Source of the DNA: CAVUWL01 sp963787415
GTDB lineage: Bacteria; Actinomycetota; Thermoleophilia; Solirubrobacterales; 70-9
Length of the DNA: 64,000 bases
Assembly: GCA_963787415.1 (NCBI GenBank)
Contig: CAWBCO010000007.1
Span: 422,565-486,564, forward strand
Direction of reading: 5' to 3'
Part shown: positions 38,097-47,229 of the stretch, in pieces
How positions within the stretch are numbered: position 1 is the stretch's first letter
How the letters are laid out: each line of letters opens with the position of its first letter
Made by a program: the position numbers and the translations under genes
Notes under the pieces: model-generated
Seen by the model: the letters and a program-made list of their open reading frames with translations, nothing else
Told to the model about the DNA's origin: nothing
Database searches by the model: none

Positions 38097-38560
38097 CTAG
38101 GTACCGCCTTGCCTCGCCGAAAACGGGTTTGACTCATTGCAGGGCGGCAGGGCGTTGTGTAGAAAAGTGAAACGCACACGGATTGTGCCGGTTGCAGTAG
38201 TTGAGGTATGGAGCGTGCCCTGGATCGAGTAATGCATATTACTGGCAGTCACAGTCGAGCTACTGAAGCGACCCATCTGAATCGCGTTAGTTGGGAATAC
38301 GACGTGGATCGGGCGGACGCTGCCTGGACCGCAACCGCTGGTTTGAAAGTCGGTCCGCAGGCCGCTCAGGCTATCGCCGTGAGGCGATACCTTGAACCCA
38401 ATCGAAACGCACCTGAATTGCCCTGGAAGGAACCAGACTTCGGATTCACCGTTCCTGCCGTCGCCGATGTGGCAATGGCAAAGCCGCAATCCAGACTGCG
38501 GTAAGCACCAGCGCGCGCCGCGCCGTTTACGTAGGAATTCCAGCCCGCTCTGGCTCTCTT
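38097..38560 (-). pseudogene. Decayed small secreted protein, relic B
   Basis: Three frames together spell one secreted protein. Frame one gives a signal-peptide core (ARRALVLTAVWIAALPLP), the next ATSATAGTVNPKSGSFQG, the last VSIGFKVSPHGDSLSGL, VVFPTNAIQMGRFSSSTVTA and TTATGTIRVRFTFLHNALPP with paired cysteines. The Gly/Ser/Thr-rich beta pattern and the end in PPCNESNPFSA suit a common small secreted family in this lineage. At least two frameshifts and no clean start mean the gene is dead, unless the sequence has errors. Confidence 0.7.
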
Positions 38561-38657
38561 GAGCCCATGCTTGTGAGGATACTCTGCGCCAGCGAGTGAG
38601 CGCCAACACATATTTAGCGCCAACAGTCCCAGTCCCAGTTGTCAGTTGTCAGTTGAT

Positions 38658-38915
38658 TTAGCGGTCACCATTGTGGCGATGGGCTCGCAGCCTCGGCGCA
38701 GCCCAGCCGACCAGCGCTCCGAGCACGGCTGAGATGAGTAGCGCAAAGATCAGCGGCATCTGCGCCGAGCCAACAATCAGATCTACCTTCACCTGCTGGG
38801 AGTTGAGTGCCATGAAGAGGAGAAGGATTGCGACGGCTGCTGCGAGTCCCCATCGCCGCGGGTTAATTTCCCTTTTGCCGGCGGGGGGCTTTGGGCCGGA
38901 GCCTGGCTCTCTCAT
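38658..38915 (-). CDS. LapA-domain (DUF1049) membrane protein
   Basis: This small two-helix protein (85 aa) has helix one LAAAVAILLLFMALNSQQV, the conserved LNSQQVKVDLIVGSAQMPL link and helix two ALLISAVLGALVGWAAPRL. This matches the LapA/DUF1049 family linked to envelope assembly; the molecular role is unknown in actinobacteria. TAGGCT (38922-38927 complement) lies 6 nt before the ATG, so leaderless. Confidence 0.85.
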   Translation of the reverse strand: MREPGSGPKPPAGKREINPRRWGLAAAVAILLLFMALNSQQVKVDLIVGSAQMPLIFALLISAVLGALVGWAAPRLRAHRHNGDR

Positions 38916-38921
38916 CCACGC

Positions 38922-38927
38922 AGCCTA
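38922..38927 (-). promoter_or_regulatory. -10-like TAGGCT before LapA-like gene
   Basis: Six nt before ATG 38915 on the complement. Confidence 0.5.
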
Positions 38928-39241
38928 ATGCGAGATGCTCGCCCCGATGGTTGAAGGTCTGGGCGAGGCAAATCCGGCGCCAGCAGCCTGAGCCGCTCAG
39001 GTGGCGGCGGTGAATCAGTGCCTACCCAGCTGCGACACAGGAATGCGGAGCTGCTCCTCAAGGGTCGCTGGCGCCAGATGAGCAGCGAGGCCAAACAGGG
39101 TGAGGCCGGCGCGGCTAGCTCGCCTGCGAAGGGAGTCAAACGGTGGTTGGTCCCGAGATCAAAGCTGGTCGAGGCGGGGTGCCATATTGCAAAGCGCAAG
39201 ATCTTTAGGCCCGATCCGACAACCCGACGGGCTGAATTAGC
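38928..39241. other. Intergenic region, no gene seen
   Basis: Open frames exist on both strands but show no domain, no start context and biased composition. Nothing is annotated. Confidence 0.45.
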
Positions 39242-40258
39242 TCAGGCGTCGGTAAGGCGGAGGACGAGCTTGCCGGTGTTGGCGCCGTCAAAAAGCATGT
39301 TGATCGCCTGCGGCAGCTGCTCAAAGCCCTCTATGACTGTCTCCAGCGGCTCAAGCTTGCCGTCCGCGATCAAAACCGATAGCTCAGCGGCCGCCTCCGG
39401 TAGGCGGTTGAAATGATCGAGGACGATGAAGCCCTGGATCAGCGCTCGTTGAACGAGCAGGTTGCCGAAGGCGCGCGGCCCGGCCGGCGGATCGGCGTCG
39501 TTATAGCCAGAGATCAAGCCACAGAGGGCGACCCGCGCGCGAAGGTTCAAACGGGCGAAGACGGCATCCATGATCTCGCCACCGACGTTCTCGAAATCGA
39601 TGTCGATGAGATCGGGGGTTGCGGCGATCAGTTGATCTCGCCATCCCGAAGCCTTGTAATCAATGGCCGCGTCGAATCCCAACCGCTCGGTCAGAACCGA
39701 GCACTTCTCTGGGCCGCCTGCGATTCCAACGACTCGCGCTCCAGCCAGCTTCGCCAGCTGGCCAGCAACCGAGCCGACCGCGCCGGCGGCAGCGGAAACA
39801 ACCACTGTCTCCCCGGGCTGCGGGCGGGCTATGTCCCTGACCCCAACCCACGCGGTGAGACCGGTCATTCCCATCACTCCGAGAAAGGCGCTCGGCGAAA
39901 CCCCGGCAACGTCTGGGACCGGTTGAAGCGGGACGGAGTCGGAGGCAACGACCCACTCCTGCCACCCGATCAGCCCTTGTACCAGCTGTCCCACCTCATA
40001 GTTCGTGCTCCTTGACTCAACAACGCGACCGAGACCGAGACCGCGCATAACTTCGCCGACCCCAACCGGTGGTAGATAGGTAGGGGTGTCGTTGATCCAC
40101 GCCCGGTTGGTCGGATCGAGCGAGATCCACTCGGTGCGGATGAGCGCTTGATCCTCCCCGATCTCGGGAAGCGCTTGCACGTCGAGCTCGAAGGTAGAGG
40201 GCCCAATCCGCCCGGTTGGGCGCTCGCGCAGCAAGAAACGACGGTTTTGAGCGGGCAC
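39242..40258 (-). CDS. NADP-dependent MDR oxidoreductase (PTGR/curcumin-reductase-like)
   Basis: This zinc-independent medium-chain reductase has LDPTNRAWINDTPTYLPPV near the N-terminus, GMTGLTAWVGVRDIARPQ and the NADP motif VVVSAAAGAVGSVAGQLAKL. These match 2-alkenal/15-oxoprostaglandin reductase-like enzymes that reduce C=C bonds of enones. The GTG start lies 9 nt after TAGGCT (40268-40273 complement). The length of 338 aa is typical. No pathway context is evident. Confidence 0.92.
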   Translation of the reverse strand: MPAQNRRFLLRERPTGRIGPSTFELDVQALPEIGEDQALIRTEWISLDPTNRAWINDTPTYLPPVGVGEVMRGLGLGRVVESRSTNYEVGQLVQGLIGWQEWVVASDSVPLQPVPDVAGVSPSAFLGVMGMTGLTAWVGVRDIARPQPGETVVVSAAAGAVGSVAGQLAKLAGARVVGIAGGPEKCSVLTERLGFDAAIDYKASGWRDQLIAATPDLIDIDFENVGGEIMDAVFARLNLRARVALCGLISGYNDADPPAGPRAFGNLLVQRALIQGFIVLDHFNRLPEAAAELSVLIADGKLEPLETVIEGFEQLPQAINMLFDGANTGKLVLRLTDA

Positions 40259-40267
40259 AGTTAGGCG

Positions 40268-40273
40268 AGCCTA
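40268..40273 (-). promoter_or_regulatory. -10-like TAGGCT before MDR reductase
   Basis: Nine nt before GTG 40258 on the complement. Confidence 0.45.
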
Positions 40274-40406
40274 CCGGGCCGCATTCGAACCCGTCGGATT
40301 CGTCGTCCTCGGCTTGCACGCGAGGGTTTGGGCCCGATCGAGAAGGCAGCCAGCGTCTGTCGGAGCCGCTAGCTGAAGCCTGCTTGTGGCCACCTCCAAG
40401 CTGCCT

Positions 40407-40925
40407 CTAGAACTTCTTGGGCTTGTAGTTCCAGCCCGCCCCGATGACGGCATCGATGGCCAGTTCGCGCAGCTCCGCCCAGGAGAACTTGTACCCACTC
40501 TCACCCGCTCCGCCCTCGGTTTGGTGAGCGCCGAGCCAGGCGATGATATGGACGGATTCTGACCCGATGAATTGACCCTTTTCCCAACTCTTTGAGCCGG
40601 TGAAGCCGTTACCGAAACCGAGATCGGCCTCAGCCGTTGTTTTGAAGCAGAGACCGGTGGCGGTGTGCTCGTCCTCATCCAAGTTGACCCGGATCGCGCG
40701 GTAGAGGTATTCGAACTCAGCTCCGTCCGCTCCGGAGCTGGCTACCTTGGCCGCCCATGAGATCGCGATCGCGTCCTCGTCCTCGCCGGTCTTGATTCCT
40801 TGCCCTGAGATGTCGAGAAGACGCTGGCGCAGAACGGCAGCGGGCTGCGGCTCGAGCCCTTCTGCTGGCTTTACAGCAGTCACCACCCCGCGACCCTTCT
40901 CCTTCAGTTTGTCGAGAAGGCCCAT
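40407..40925 (-). CDS. Conserved hypothetical protein
   Basis: I do not recognise a named family. The 172-aa protein begins MGLLDKLKEKGRGVVTAVKP, has no signal peptide or helix of membrane type, and looks like a cytoplasmic alpha/beta protein with many acidic residues (GEDEDAIAISWAAKV, NLDEDEHTATGL). TAGACT (40935-40940 complement) lies 9 nt before the ATG, supporting this start and active expression. It stands alone. Confidence 0.7.
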   Translation of the reverse strand: MGLLDKLKEKGRGVVTAVKPAEGLEPQPAAVLRQRLLDISGQGIKTGEDEDAIAISWAAKVASSGADGAEFEYLYRAIRVNLDEDEHTATGLCFKTTAEADLGFGNGFTGSKSWEKGQFIGSESVHIIAWLGAHQTEGGAGESGYKFSWAELRELAIDAVIGAGWNYKPKKF

Positions 40926-40934
40926 CGCTTTTGC

Positions 40935-40940
40935 AGTCTA
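40935..40940 (-). promoter_or_regulatory. -10-like TAGACT before hypothetical gene
   Basis: Nine nt before ATG 40925 on the complement. Confidence 0.5.
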
Positions 40941-41019
40941 GTTGAGGCAAAGCAGGCCAATCCCAGGTTCGGCCGCAGAAGCCGGCTTTACGGCGACGAA
41001 CGGGACTTGCGCTTACTTC

Positions 41020-41025
41020 TAGACT
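41020..41025 (+). promoter_or_regulatory. -10-like TAGACT before broken LLM gene
   Basis: Seven nt before ATG 41033; retained although the gene is frameshifted. Confidence 0.5.
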
Positions 41026-41032
41026 CGTGACG

Positions 41033-41670
41033 ATGGATTTCGGAGGCGGCTACTTTCCCACGCCCGATGCAGTTAGGCCCGGCGAGCTGGCGCGATTGGT
41101 CGAGGCGCGTGGGCATGAGTCACTTTTCTTCGCAGAGCACACGCACATCCCGGCGAGCCGGGAGAGCCCCTACCCCCCTGGTGGAGAGCTGCCTCGCAAG
41201 TACAGCCACACCCACGATCTTTTCATCGCGCTGACAGCAGCTGCGATGGTGACATCGAAATTGCGGATTGGCAGCGGCATCTGCCTCGTCGTCGAGCGCG
41301 ATCCGATTGTCACCGCGAAAGAGGTGGCATCCATCATCACCTCTCCGGAGGGCGATTTGAGTTCCGCGTCGGTGCTGGCTGGAATCGCGAGGAGATGGGT
41401 AATCACGGAACCGATCCCCGCACGCGGATGCGGTTGATGGAGGAGCGGATCGGGGCAATGAGGGCGATCTGGACCCAGGAGGAGGCCAGCTACTACGGCG
41501 AATTCGTCGACTTCGACCGAATCTGGTCCTGGCCTAAGCCAGCTCGGCGCCCGCACCCACCGGTGCTCGTTGGCGGCAACGGAGCGACCGTGCTGGAGCG
41601 GATGGACGGCGAGCCAAGACTAGGGTTCACCAAAGCGCGCCCAGCTGCATCACGGGAGCCGCTGCCGTGA
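41033..41670 (+). pseudogene. Broken LLM-class F420/flavin-dependent oxidoreductase
   Basis: The first frame encodes a luciferase-like N-terminus (ARGHESLFFAEHTHIPASRE, TAAAMVTSKLRIGSGICLVV, AKEVASI). The sense then moves to the next frame: LSGGRFEFRVGAGWNREEMG, NHGTDPRTRMRLMEERIGAM, WSWPKPARRPHPPVLVGGNG. One frameshift near 41330-41345 therefore breaks it, and the C-terminal 80-90 residues of the family are missing. ATG 41033 follows TAGACT by 7 nt. The epoxide hydrolase-like gene starts inside its end. Confidence 0.85.
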
Positions 41671-42536
41671 GGGATCTGCCTCAGGTCGCGGGAGTGACCC
41701 ATCGCCGAGTTCGAGCGCGCGGCGTCGAGTTTCACCTCGCCGAAGCGGGTGCGGGTGAGGATGTCGTGCTTTGCCTGCACGGGTGGCCGCAGCACTGGTA
41801 TGAGTGGCGGCACCTGATGCCAGCCCTCGCCGAGAGCCATCGTGTGCTGGCGCTCGACCTGCGCGGCTTCGGTTGGTCTGAGGCAACCCGCGAGGGCTAT
41901 GAGAAGGAGGAGCTGGCGAGCGATGTGCTCGCCGTGCTGGACGAGCTCGGTCTGCAGAGGGTCAAGCTCGTCGGCCACGACTGGGGCGGCTGGATTGGCT
42001 TCCTACTTTGCTTGCGAGCGCCGGAGCGCTTCGAGCGTTTCCTCGCGCTGAACATCCTCCCGCCCTGGGTTAGCCCCCGGGCACTGTCTCCCCATCTGTG
42101 GCGCTTCTGGTATCAGTGGTTGATCCTTGCACCCGGTGTCGGTTACGGCTTGCATCGCAGCGGCAGGTTTGTGCCCAAGGTCTTGGTTGGCGGTTCGATC
42201 AAGCGCGAGGTATGGAGCGAGGGCGTGTTGAGTTCCTTCAGTGACAATCTCGCCGAGCCCTCCCGGGCGCGGGCCGCGGTGCAGATGTACCGGGTCTTCA
42301 ACCTGCGCGAGGTGTGGCCGGTCTTTCGCGGTCGCTACGCACACCAGCGCCTGTTGGTACCGACTCGACTCCTCTTCGGGACAGGCGACGTGGTTCTACG
42401 GCCCGAGATTCTGGCTGGCTACCAGCGCCACGCCGAGGCGATGGAGGTCGAGCTGATCGCCGACTGCGGCCACTTCATCGTTGATGAGTGCCCGCAGCTG
42501 GTTGCCGATCGCGCCCGTGAGTTCCTCTCTTCCTAG
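41667..42536 (+). CDS. Alpha/beta hydrolase, epoxide hydrolase/haloalkane dehalogenase type
   Basis: The nucleophile elbow reads GHDWGGWIG, so the nucleophile is Asp, as in epoxide hydrolases and haloalkane dehalogenases. HGWPQHWYEWRHLMPALAES gives the oxyanion region and DCGHFIVDECPQ the catalytic His. The length of 289 aa is normal. The GTG start overlaps the end of the broken LLM gene by 4 bp, so it may once have been coupled to it. The natural substrate is unknown. Confidence 0.9.
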   Translation: MRDLPQVAGVTHRRVRARGVEFHLAEAGAGEDVVLCLHGWPQHWYEWRHLMPALAESHRVLALDLRGFGWSEATREGYEKEELASDVLAVLDELGLQRVKLVGHDWGGWIGFLLCLRAPERFERFLALNILPPWVSPRALSPHLWRFWYQWLILAPGVGYGLHRSGRFVPKVLVGGSIKREVWSEGVLSSFSDNLAEPSRARAAVQMYRVFNLREVWPVFRGRYAHQRLLVPTRLLFGTGDVVLRPEILAGYQRHAEAMEVELIADCGHFIVDECPQLVADRAREFLSS

Positions 42537-42688
42537 GTAGCTGTAACTGTCCGAGGACACATGCTCGACGCCGCCGGCCGATCTCCAGGCGCATGGGCGC
42601 AGCAGATCCCGAATTACCGATTAAGTAGATTTAGCCAGGTAAGAATTCAATCCCGAAGAGACGGGATTCGCGTAGATAGAGAGGGCGG

Positions 42689-43180
42689 ATGACCCAGACC
42701 GACGAGCTGCTCACCAACGCGAGCTCTTATGCAGACAATTTCGCAAAGGGCAATTTGCCGGTAGCTCCGGCGAGGAAAGTCGCGGTGCTGACATGCATGG
42801 ACGCGCGCCTGAATCCTTACGGCCTGCTCGGGCTGAGTGAGGGCGACGCCCACGTGATTCGCAATGCGGGTGGCGTCGTCTCTGAGGACGCAATTCGATC
42901 GCTGGCGATTTCCCAGAACCTGCTTGGTACGGAGGAGATCGTCCTAATTCACCACACCGATTGCGGGATGCTTACCTTCACCGATGCTGAGTTCTCCGAT
43001 CGGCTGGAGGTCGAGACCGGCGAGCGTCCGCAGTGGAGAGCGCATGCGTTCGCCGATCTCGAGCAGGATCTCAGTGATGGCATCGATTTGATCAAGGCGA
43101 GCCCTTTCATCCCGCGCACTGACAAGGTGAGGGGCTTCATCTACGAGGTCGAGAGCGGGGCGCTGCTCGAGGTGGACTGA
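42689..43180 (+). CDS. Beta-class carbonic anhydrase
   Basis: This zinc enzyme interconverts CO2 and bicarbonate. Zinc ligands are Cys36 (LTCMDARLNP), His89 and Cys92 (LIHHTDCGM); the Asp38-Arg40 dyad is present. At 163 aa it matches the short Rv1284-like actinobacterial class. ATG 42689 is preceded by a weak GGGCGG. It stands alone. Confidence 0.93.
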   Translation: MTQTDELLTNASSYADNFAKGNLPVAPARKVAVLTCMDARLNPYGLLGLSEGDAHVIRNAGGVVSEDAIRSLAISQNLLGTEEIVLIHHTDCGMLTFTDAEFSDRLEVETGERPQWRAHAFADLEQDLSDGIDLIKASPFIPRTDKVRGFIYEVESGALLEVD

Positions 43181-43227
43181 ACGCTGTGCGGAGGTGCTCG
43201 AGGGAGAATCGACCGCGCCCGCCCCGC

Positions 43228-44031
43228 TCAGTGCTTGTGCTCAAGGTAGAAGGCGATCGCTTCTGCGAAGGCTCTCGCGGCGAGTCGTTGGAATGAGGGC
43301 CGCACGAGCAACCTCGCGTCGGTACGGTTGCGCATGTTGCCGCACTCGATAAGCACCTTCGGTACCGTGGTGAGGTTGAGTCCGGCGAGATCGTCACGGT
43401 AGGAGATTCCGCGGGTCCCGTCATAGTTGCTGACCGGCATTCCGGTGAGCTGGTGGTAGCGCTTGAGCAGCACCCGACCAAATGCCTTCGAGGCCCCGAT
43501 CACGCGATCGTTGGGTCCATCGGCAACTGGCTCGAGGATCGCAAAGCCGCGCCCGCCCGCCGGCCCACCGTCGGCGTGGATGTCAATCGCGACGTCGGCG
43601 TGGGCCCGGTTGATTATCTGCGCGCGGCGGGTGACGCAGGGGCCGACGCCGTGGTTGGTTTTACGCGTGAGGATCACCTTGGCACCCTCCGCGCGCAGGT
43701 CCCCGGCAAGGTACTCGGCGACGTTGAAGTTAAACCGCGCCTCGGTATAGCCGCCGTCGGTCTCGGTGCCGGTGGTGTCGCACGTCTCCCTCTCCCGCCC
43801 ATTCCAGATCAGGTGGTTGATAAAGCCGGGATCGGTGTAGTTGCCGCCGTTGTGGCCGGGGTCGATGCCGACAACCTGCCCGATTAGCGGACGGGGGCGG
43901 CGCACCACCAGTTTGGCATCCGCCGATGTGTGGAGGGGTGCCAAGACCGGCAGAGCACAGGCGGCGAGAAGCGCTGCCATGTAGTGGCGTCTGTTGCCCA
44001 AGATTGCGATTCCGCAATGCTGCCACAGCAC
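43228..44031 (-). CDS. Secreted N-acetylmuramoyl-L-alanine amidase (Amidase_3)
   Basis: This zinc amidase cleaves the stem peptide from glycan. A signal peptide (MAALLAACALPVLAPLHTSA) is preceded by basic residues NRRHY. The catalytic domain begins VVGIDPGHNGGNYTDPGF (zinc His), then ADVAIDIHADGGPAGGRG (second His) and VPKVLIECGNMRNRTDA (catalytic Glu). The frame starts at GTG 44031; TTG 44001 or ATG 43980 are alternatives. It lacks a separate wall-binding domain. Confidence 0.88.
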   Translation of the reverse strand: MLWQHCGIAILGNRRHYMAALLAACALPVLAPLHTSADAKLVVRRPRPLIGQVVGIDPGHNGGNYTDPGFINHLIWNGRERETCDTTGTETDGGYTEARFNFNVAEYLAGDLRAEGAKVILTRKTNHGVGPCVTRRAQIINRAHADVAIDIHADGGPAGGRGFAILEPVADGPNDRVIGASKAFGRVLLKRYHQLTGMPVSNYDGTRGISYRDDLAGLNLTTVPKVLIECGNMRNRTDARLLVRPSFQRLAARAFAEAIAFYLEHKH

Positions 44032-44163
44032 CGCGATGGGAAGGAAGGCCCGTCGGCGAGCGGTGCCTGCAGCTGTCAGCCGGAGGCAGCGGAGGCACTA
44101 GGAGGACCAGTGTCCGTGAAGTGTTCCTAAAAGGAAGACGTGCGAATACCGGCAAATGGTAAG

Positions 44164-44169
44164 TACGCT
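44164..44169 (+). promoter_or_regulatory. -10-like TACGCT before alpha/beta hydrolase
   Basis: Seven nt before ATG 44177, which decides that start over ATG 44156. Confidence 0.5.
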
Positions 44170-44176
44170 GCGCGTT

Positions 44177-45175
44177 ATGGGGCGGCGTATTTCAACCCGG
44201 AGGCTGTTGCTGTGCTTCCTCGGGATTTTGGCATTGGTGATCGTTGTGTTCAACTGGACCTACGGACGCCTGCCAGCGGAGCCCAGGCCGACCGGCTCAT
44301 TCGCCCAGATTGGCAATCTGCGAATCCGCTACATCGAACATCGCGGAGTCGGGGTACCCGTCGTGCTGATTCACGGACTACCGGGGACGGCCGAAGACTG
44401 GGAAGACGTCACGCCCTTGCTCGCGGGCCACCGCACGATCGCGATCGACCGACCCGGCTTTGGCTTCTCCAGCGGTGGATATGTGCCCTTTCCTCGTCAG
44501 CTTGAAGTGATCCACAAACTGCTTGCCAAACTTCACGTCAGGCGACCGATCCTCGTCGGGCATTCCTATGGTGGGACAATCTCACTTGGGTTCGCCGAGC
44601 GCTATCCCAGCGAGGTCAGCGGCCTCGTTCTTGTCGACGCCGCCGCCGCTGGCCAAAAGGTTGAAAACTTCACCGAAGTGCAGGCGCATGCGGTGCAGTT
44701 CCTCCAGCTACCGATCATCAGGCAGGTTGCAAACGCGACGTTCGGGCAACTACTCACAACGCTTTCGGTGAATAGCGCCGAAAGCGAAGCGTTCCATCCA
44801 GAGCCGGTCGTGCAAGCACACCACAACCGCGTCCTAGCGATCAACATGACCCAGGGCAACCTGGAAGCCTGGGCGGGCGAGATTCTCGCCGCCAACGGAG
44901 TAATCGCCCAGGTCGACATGCACCTTCGGGCAATCCGCACGCCTGCGGTCGTAATCCAGGGTGACGACGATGAGCTGGTCAACCCAACCCACGGGCGCCG
45001 CCTCGCTGCCGATCTGCCCAACTCCCGTCTTGTAATGGTCTACGGCGGGCATATGCAGCCCTACGACCATCCGGCCGCGATCGCCGCAGCGGTTCAAAGT
45101 GTCAGCTCCGCGCCAGCGAGGAAAGCGAGCCCCCGACATGCTTCCAAGCAGGTGAAAATTGTCTTGTCTGGCTGA
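44177..45175 (+). CDS. Membrane-anchored alpha/beta hydrolase
   Basis: The N-terminal helix LLLCFLGILALVIVVFNW follows a basic start. The hydrolase domain has LIHGLPGTAEDWEDVTPLL, the Ser nucleophile in VGHSYGGTISLG, Asp in GDDDELV and His in YGGHMQPYDHP. It is a serine hydrolase of unknown substrate. ATG 44177 is chosen because TACGCT (44164-44169) lies 7 nt upstream; ATG 44156 is also in frame. Confidence 0.87.
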   Translation: MGRRISTRRLLLCFLGILALVIVVFNWTYGRLPAEPRPTGSFAQIGNLRIRYIEHRGVGVPVVLIHGLPGTAEDWEDVTPLLAGHRTIAIDRPGFGFSSGGYVPFPRQLEVIHKLLAKLHVRRPILVGHSYGGTISLGFAERYPSEVSGLVLVDAAAAGQKVENFTEVQAHAVQFLQLPIIRQVANATFGQLLTTLSVNSAESEAFHPEPVVQAHHNRVLAINMTQGNLEAWAGEILAANGVIAQVDMHLRAIRTPAVVIQGDDDELVNPTHGRRLAADLPNSRLVMVYGGHMQPYDHPAAIAAAVQSVSSAPARKASPRHASKQVKIVLSG

Positions 45176-45340
45176 CGACGCCCCCGGATGATTCCCAGCG
45201 CAGCCGGTCGGAGGGCGTGCCTTCGCCCGTCGAGGTAGAACCTGGCCCGCCGAGCTCCTGGCCCAATCTTCGTCCAAATGTCCCACACCAGAGCTCTTCG
45301 CGTCACCGATGCACCGATGCCTGAGACCAAAGGAGCTTGC

Positions 45341-46073
45341 TCAGGGCGCGTCGGTTAAGCACAAGCGCACTCCACCCACCTCAACCGCCGTGCGGGCGCC
45401 GCGCAGCGCCGCGGGTAGCTCTACGGCTATCTCGACCAAGCCTTCGCCGCGCACGTCGTGAGGTTCGGCAAAGCTGACCTTGGCGCCGTCGAGTGCCACC
45501 GCCATCTCGCCGTTGCCGTGTGCGGAGGCGCCGAGAACATTGGCCCAGCGTGTCGCGACCGCAGCTGGATCGGAAACTGCCACCGTGATGCCTGCAAGGC
45601 GCCCCGGGGCGCCGTGGCCAACTCGGCCGGTCCACTCGGGACCACCCCAGCGCCAAGTCCCCGCTGGCCGGGATTGATCAAGCGAGACGATCGCACCGCG
45701 CATGTCGCCGGGGTGCAGATGGGTGCTTGAGATATCGGCGAGGTCGATCTCCCAGACCACCCGGACCCCCAGCCCCCGCGCCCGGGCTCTCGCCGCCGTC
45801 TAGATCCTCGAGGTCGAAGATCGCCATATAGCCGCCGTTGCCATGGCCTGCCAGATAGCGCCCCGCAGCAGTTCCTGCCCGCAGCGGAGAGATCACCTCC
45901 AAAAAGCAGTCGCCCAGGGCGAAGACGGCGTTGACCAGGCCGAACTCGGCGACCGCCGGGTCGCGGAACGGTGCACCGAGCCCTAGTGTTTCGCGCAGCG
46001 CCGTCTCGACGGGCTCGAGCTCCTCCGCCACCAAGACAGCTTGGCGCAGCCGTGCATGCGATTGAGCCTCCAT
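45341..46073 (-). pseudogene. Frameshifted VOC/glyoxalase-like protein
   Basis: The 5' part encodes a VOC half (LRQAVLVAEELEPVETALRE, GLVNAVFALGDCFLEVISPL, HGNGGYMAIFDLEDL). Its sense then jumps one frame at about 45798 to RARARGLGVRVVWEIDLADI and SSTHLHPGDMRGAIVSLD and a second VOC half (AGITVAVSDPAAVATRWANV). One single-base change would restore a two-domain protein of about 240 aa. TACGCT (46081-46086 complement) is 7 nt before the ATG, so the promoter is still there. A sequencing error is possible. Confidence 0.82.
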
Positions 46074-46415
46074 CTAATGCAGCGTACGCAAAAAAAGCTT
46101 GCGGGCGATGGAGGCGCAAAACGTTGAGTGCAAAGCCCGAAGCCGGCTTGTGGGAAGCGATGACAGGAGCTGAGCGTTGAACGCGCGACGCCCAGAAGCA
46201 ATCGGCAACCGTCCCAGGGCGTTCGCCGCATAAACCGAGCGCACCACCACGCCGCCACCCGCTCAAATTGGCATCCACTCCCCGCGATTGCGAAGGAGCG
46301 GGAACGACCTTGCGTTAGAAGCTCGCAGAAGCAGGCGACTGACGCACCGATGACGTCGGGCAGTCGGCGAGGTCTACAAGTGATAGTCCTATGTCTTTAG
46401 CAAGAGGGAGATGAC
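46074..46415. other. Intergenic region, no gene seen
   Basis: About 340 bp. It holds the -10-like element of the VOC relic and the leader of the PNPOx-like gene with GAGGGAGATGAC before its ATG. Nothing else is recognised. Confidence 0.45.
46081..46086 (-). promoter_or_regulatory. -10-like TACGCT before VOC relic
   Basis: Seven nt before ATG 46073 on the complement. Confidence 0.45.
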
Positions 46416-46937
46416 ATGGCAGTAAAGATGCCGGTGACGGAACTCGACGCTCGGTTTAGTAGCCGGGGGGCGGGCCCGACCGATTGGGCGGAGGGGCGCC
46501 AGCACATCGAGAATGCGGAAGTGTTCTGGCTCTCGACCGTGCGTCCCGATGGACGCCCGCACGTCACCCCGCTGTTGTCCGTGTGGCACGAGGACGCGAT
46601 GTACTTTTGCACGGGTCCGAAGGAGCGCAAGGCAAAGAACCTTAAGCAGAACCCACACTGCATTCTCACCGCCGGCCAGAACGGACTAGACGACGGTCTC
46701 GATGTCGTTGTCGAAGGACACGCCGTGGAGGTCGCCAATCGAGCGGAGCTCGGACACGTCGCCAATGTCTATGAGTCCAAATACGGCGCGCGCTTCACAG
46801 CACCGGAGGGCACGTGGTTTGGTCTCAGCAACGCGATCCGACGCGGTGAGGCGCTCGTCTATCGGGTCACTCCGAGGACCGTTCTCGGCTTCGCCAAGGG
46901 TGAGCAGTTCAGCCAGACCCGATGGCGCTTTGCTTGA
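46416..46937 (+). CDS. Pyridoxamine 5'-phosphate oxidase-family protein
   Basis: This is a split-barrel flavin/F420-binding protein. WLSTVRPDGRPHVTPLLSVW is the typical first beta-hairpin of the PNPOx-like family, followed by CTGPKERKAKNLKQNPHCIL. In actinobacteria such proteins are often F420-dependent reductases rather than true PdxH; the choice cannot be made here. The ATG has GGGAG 7 nt upstream. The length of 173 aa is normal. Confidence 0.88.
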   Translation: MAVKMPVTELDARFSSRGAGPTDWAEGRQHIENAEVFWLSTVRPDGRPHVTPLLSVWHEDAMYFCTGPKERKAKNLKQNPHCILTAGQNGLDDGLDVVVEGHAVEVANRAELGHVANVYESKYGARFTAPEGTWFGLSNAIRRGEALVYRVTPRTVLGFAKGEQFSQTRWRFA

Positions 46938-47229
46938 TCGGGCGACGACATACCACGCTCCAGAAAATTGAGGTGTCGCCATGGACGATCAGCTCACGCG
47001 CAATTCTGGATTCCGTATGACTGCTTTCGTGTGGAGCCCTTCAGGTTGACGATACTTTCGCCAACGGGCGAAACCAGGCGTCTTCCCGCCTAGAACCAGC
47101 TGCCTGCTCCCCGACCGAAGGGAAGCCGATGACTTCGGTGTCTCAAAATGGAGCGAGCCGGGCATTGGACGAATCGCGCCCGCATGCTTGTGTTGAGCGA
47201 AGTTTCGCCGTCTGAGCTCTGTCAACGAG

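Noticed and set aside
38912..39199. Minus-strand frame before the LapA-like gene
   Set aside because: No family resemblance; the LapA-like gene has its own -10 within this stretch.
35862..46073. All frameshifts as sequencing errors
   Set aside because: Relics A and B carry several independent lesions or missing ends, and the first 34 kb show none. Single-shift cases (VOC, IS110, protease, ABM-like) remain open to this explanation.
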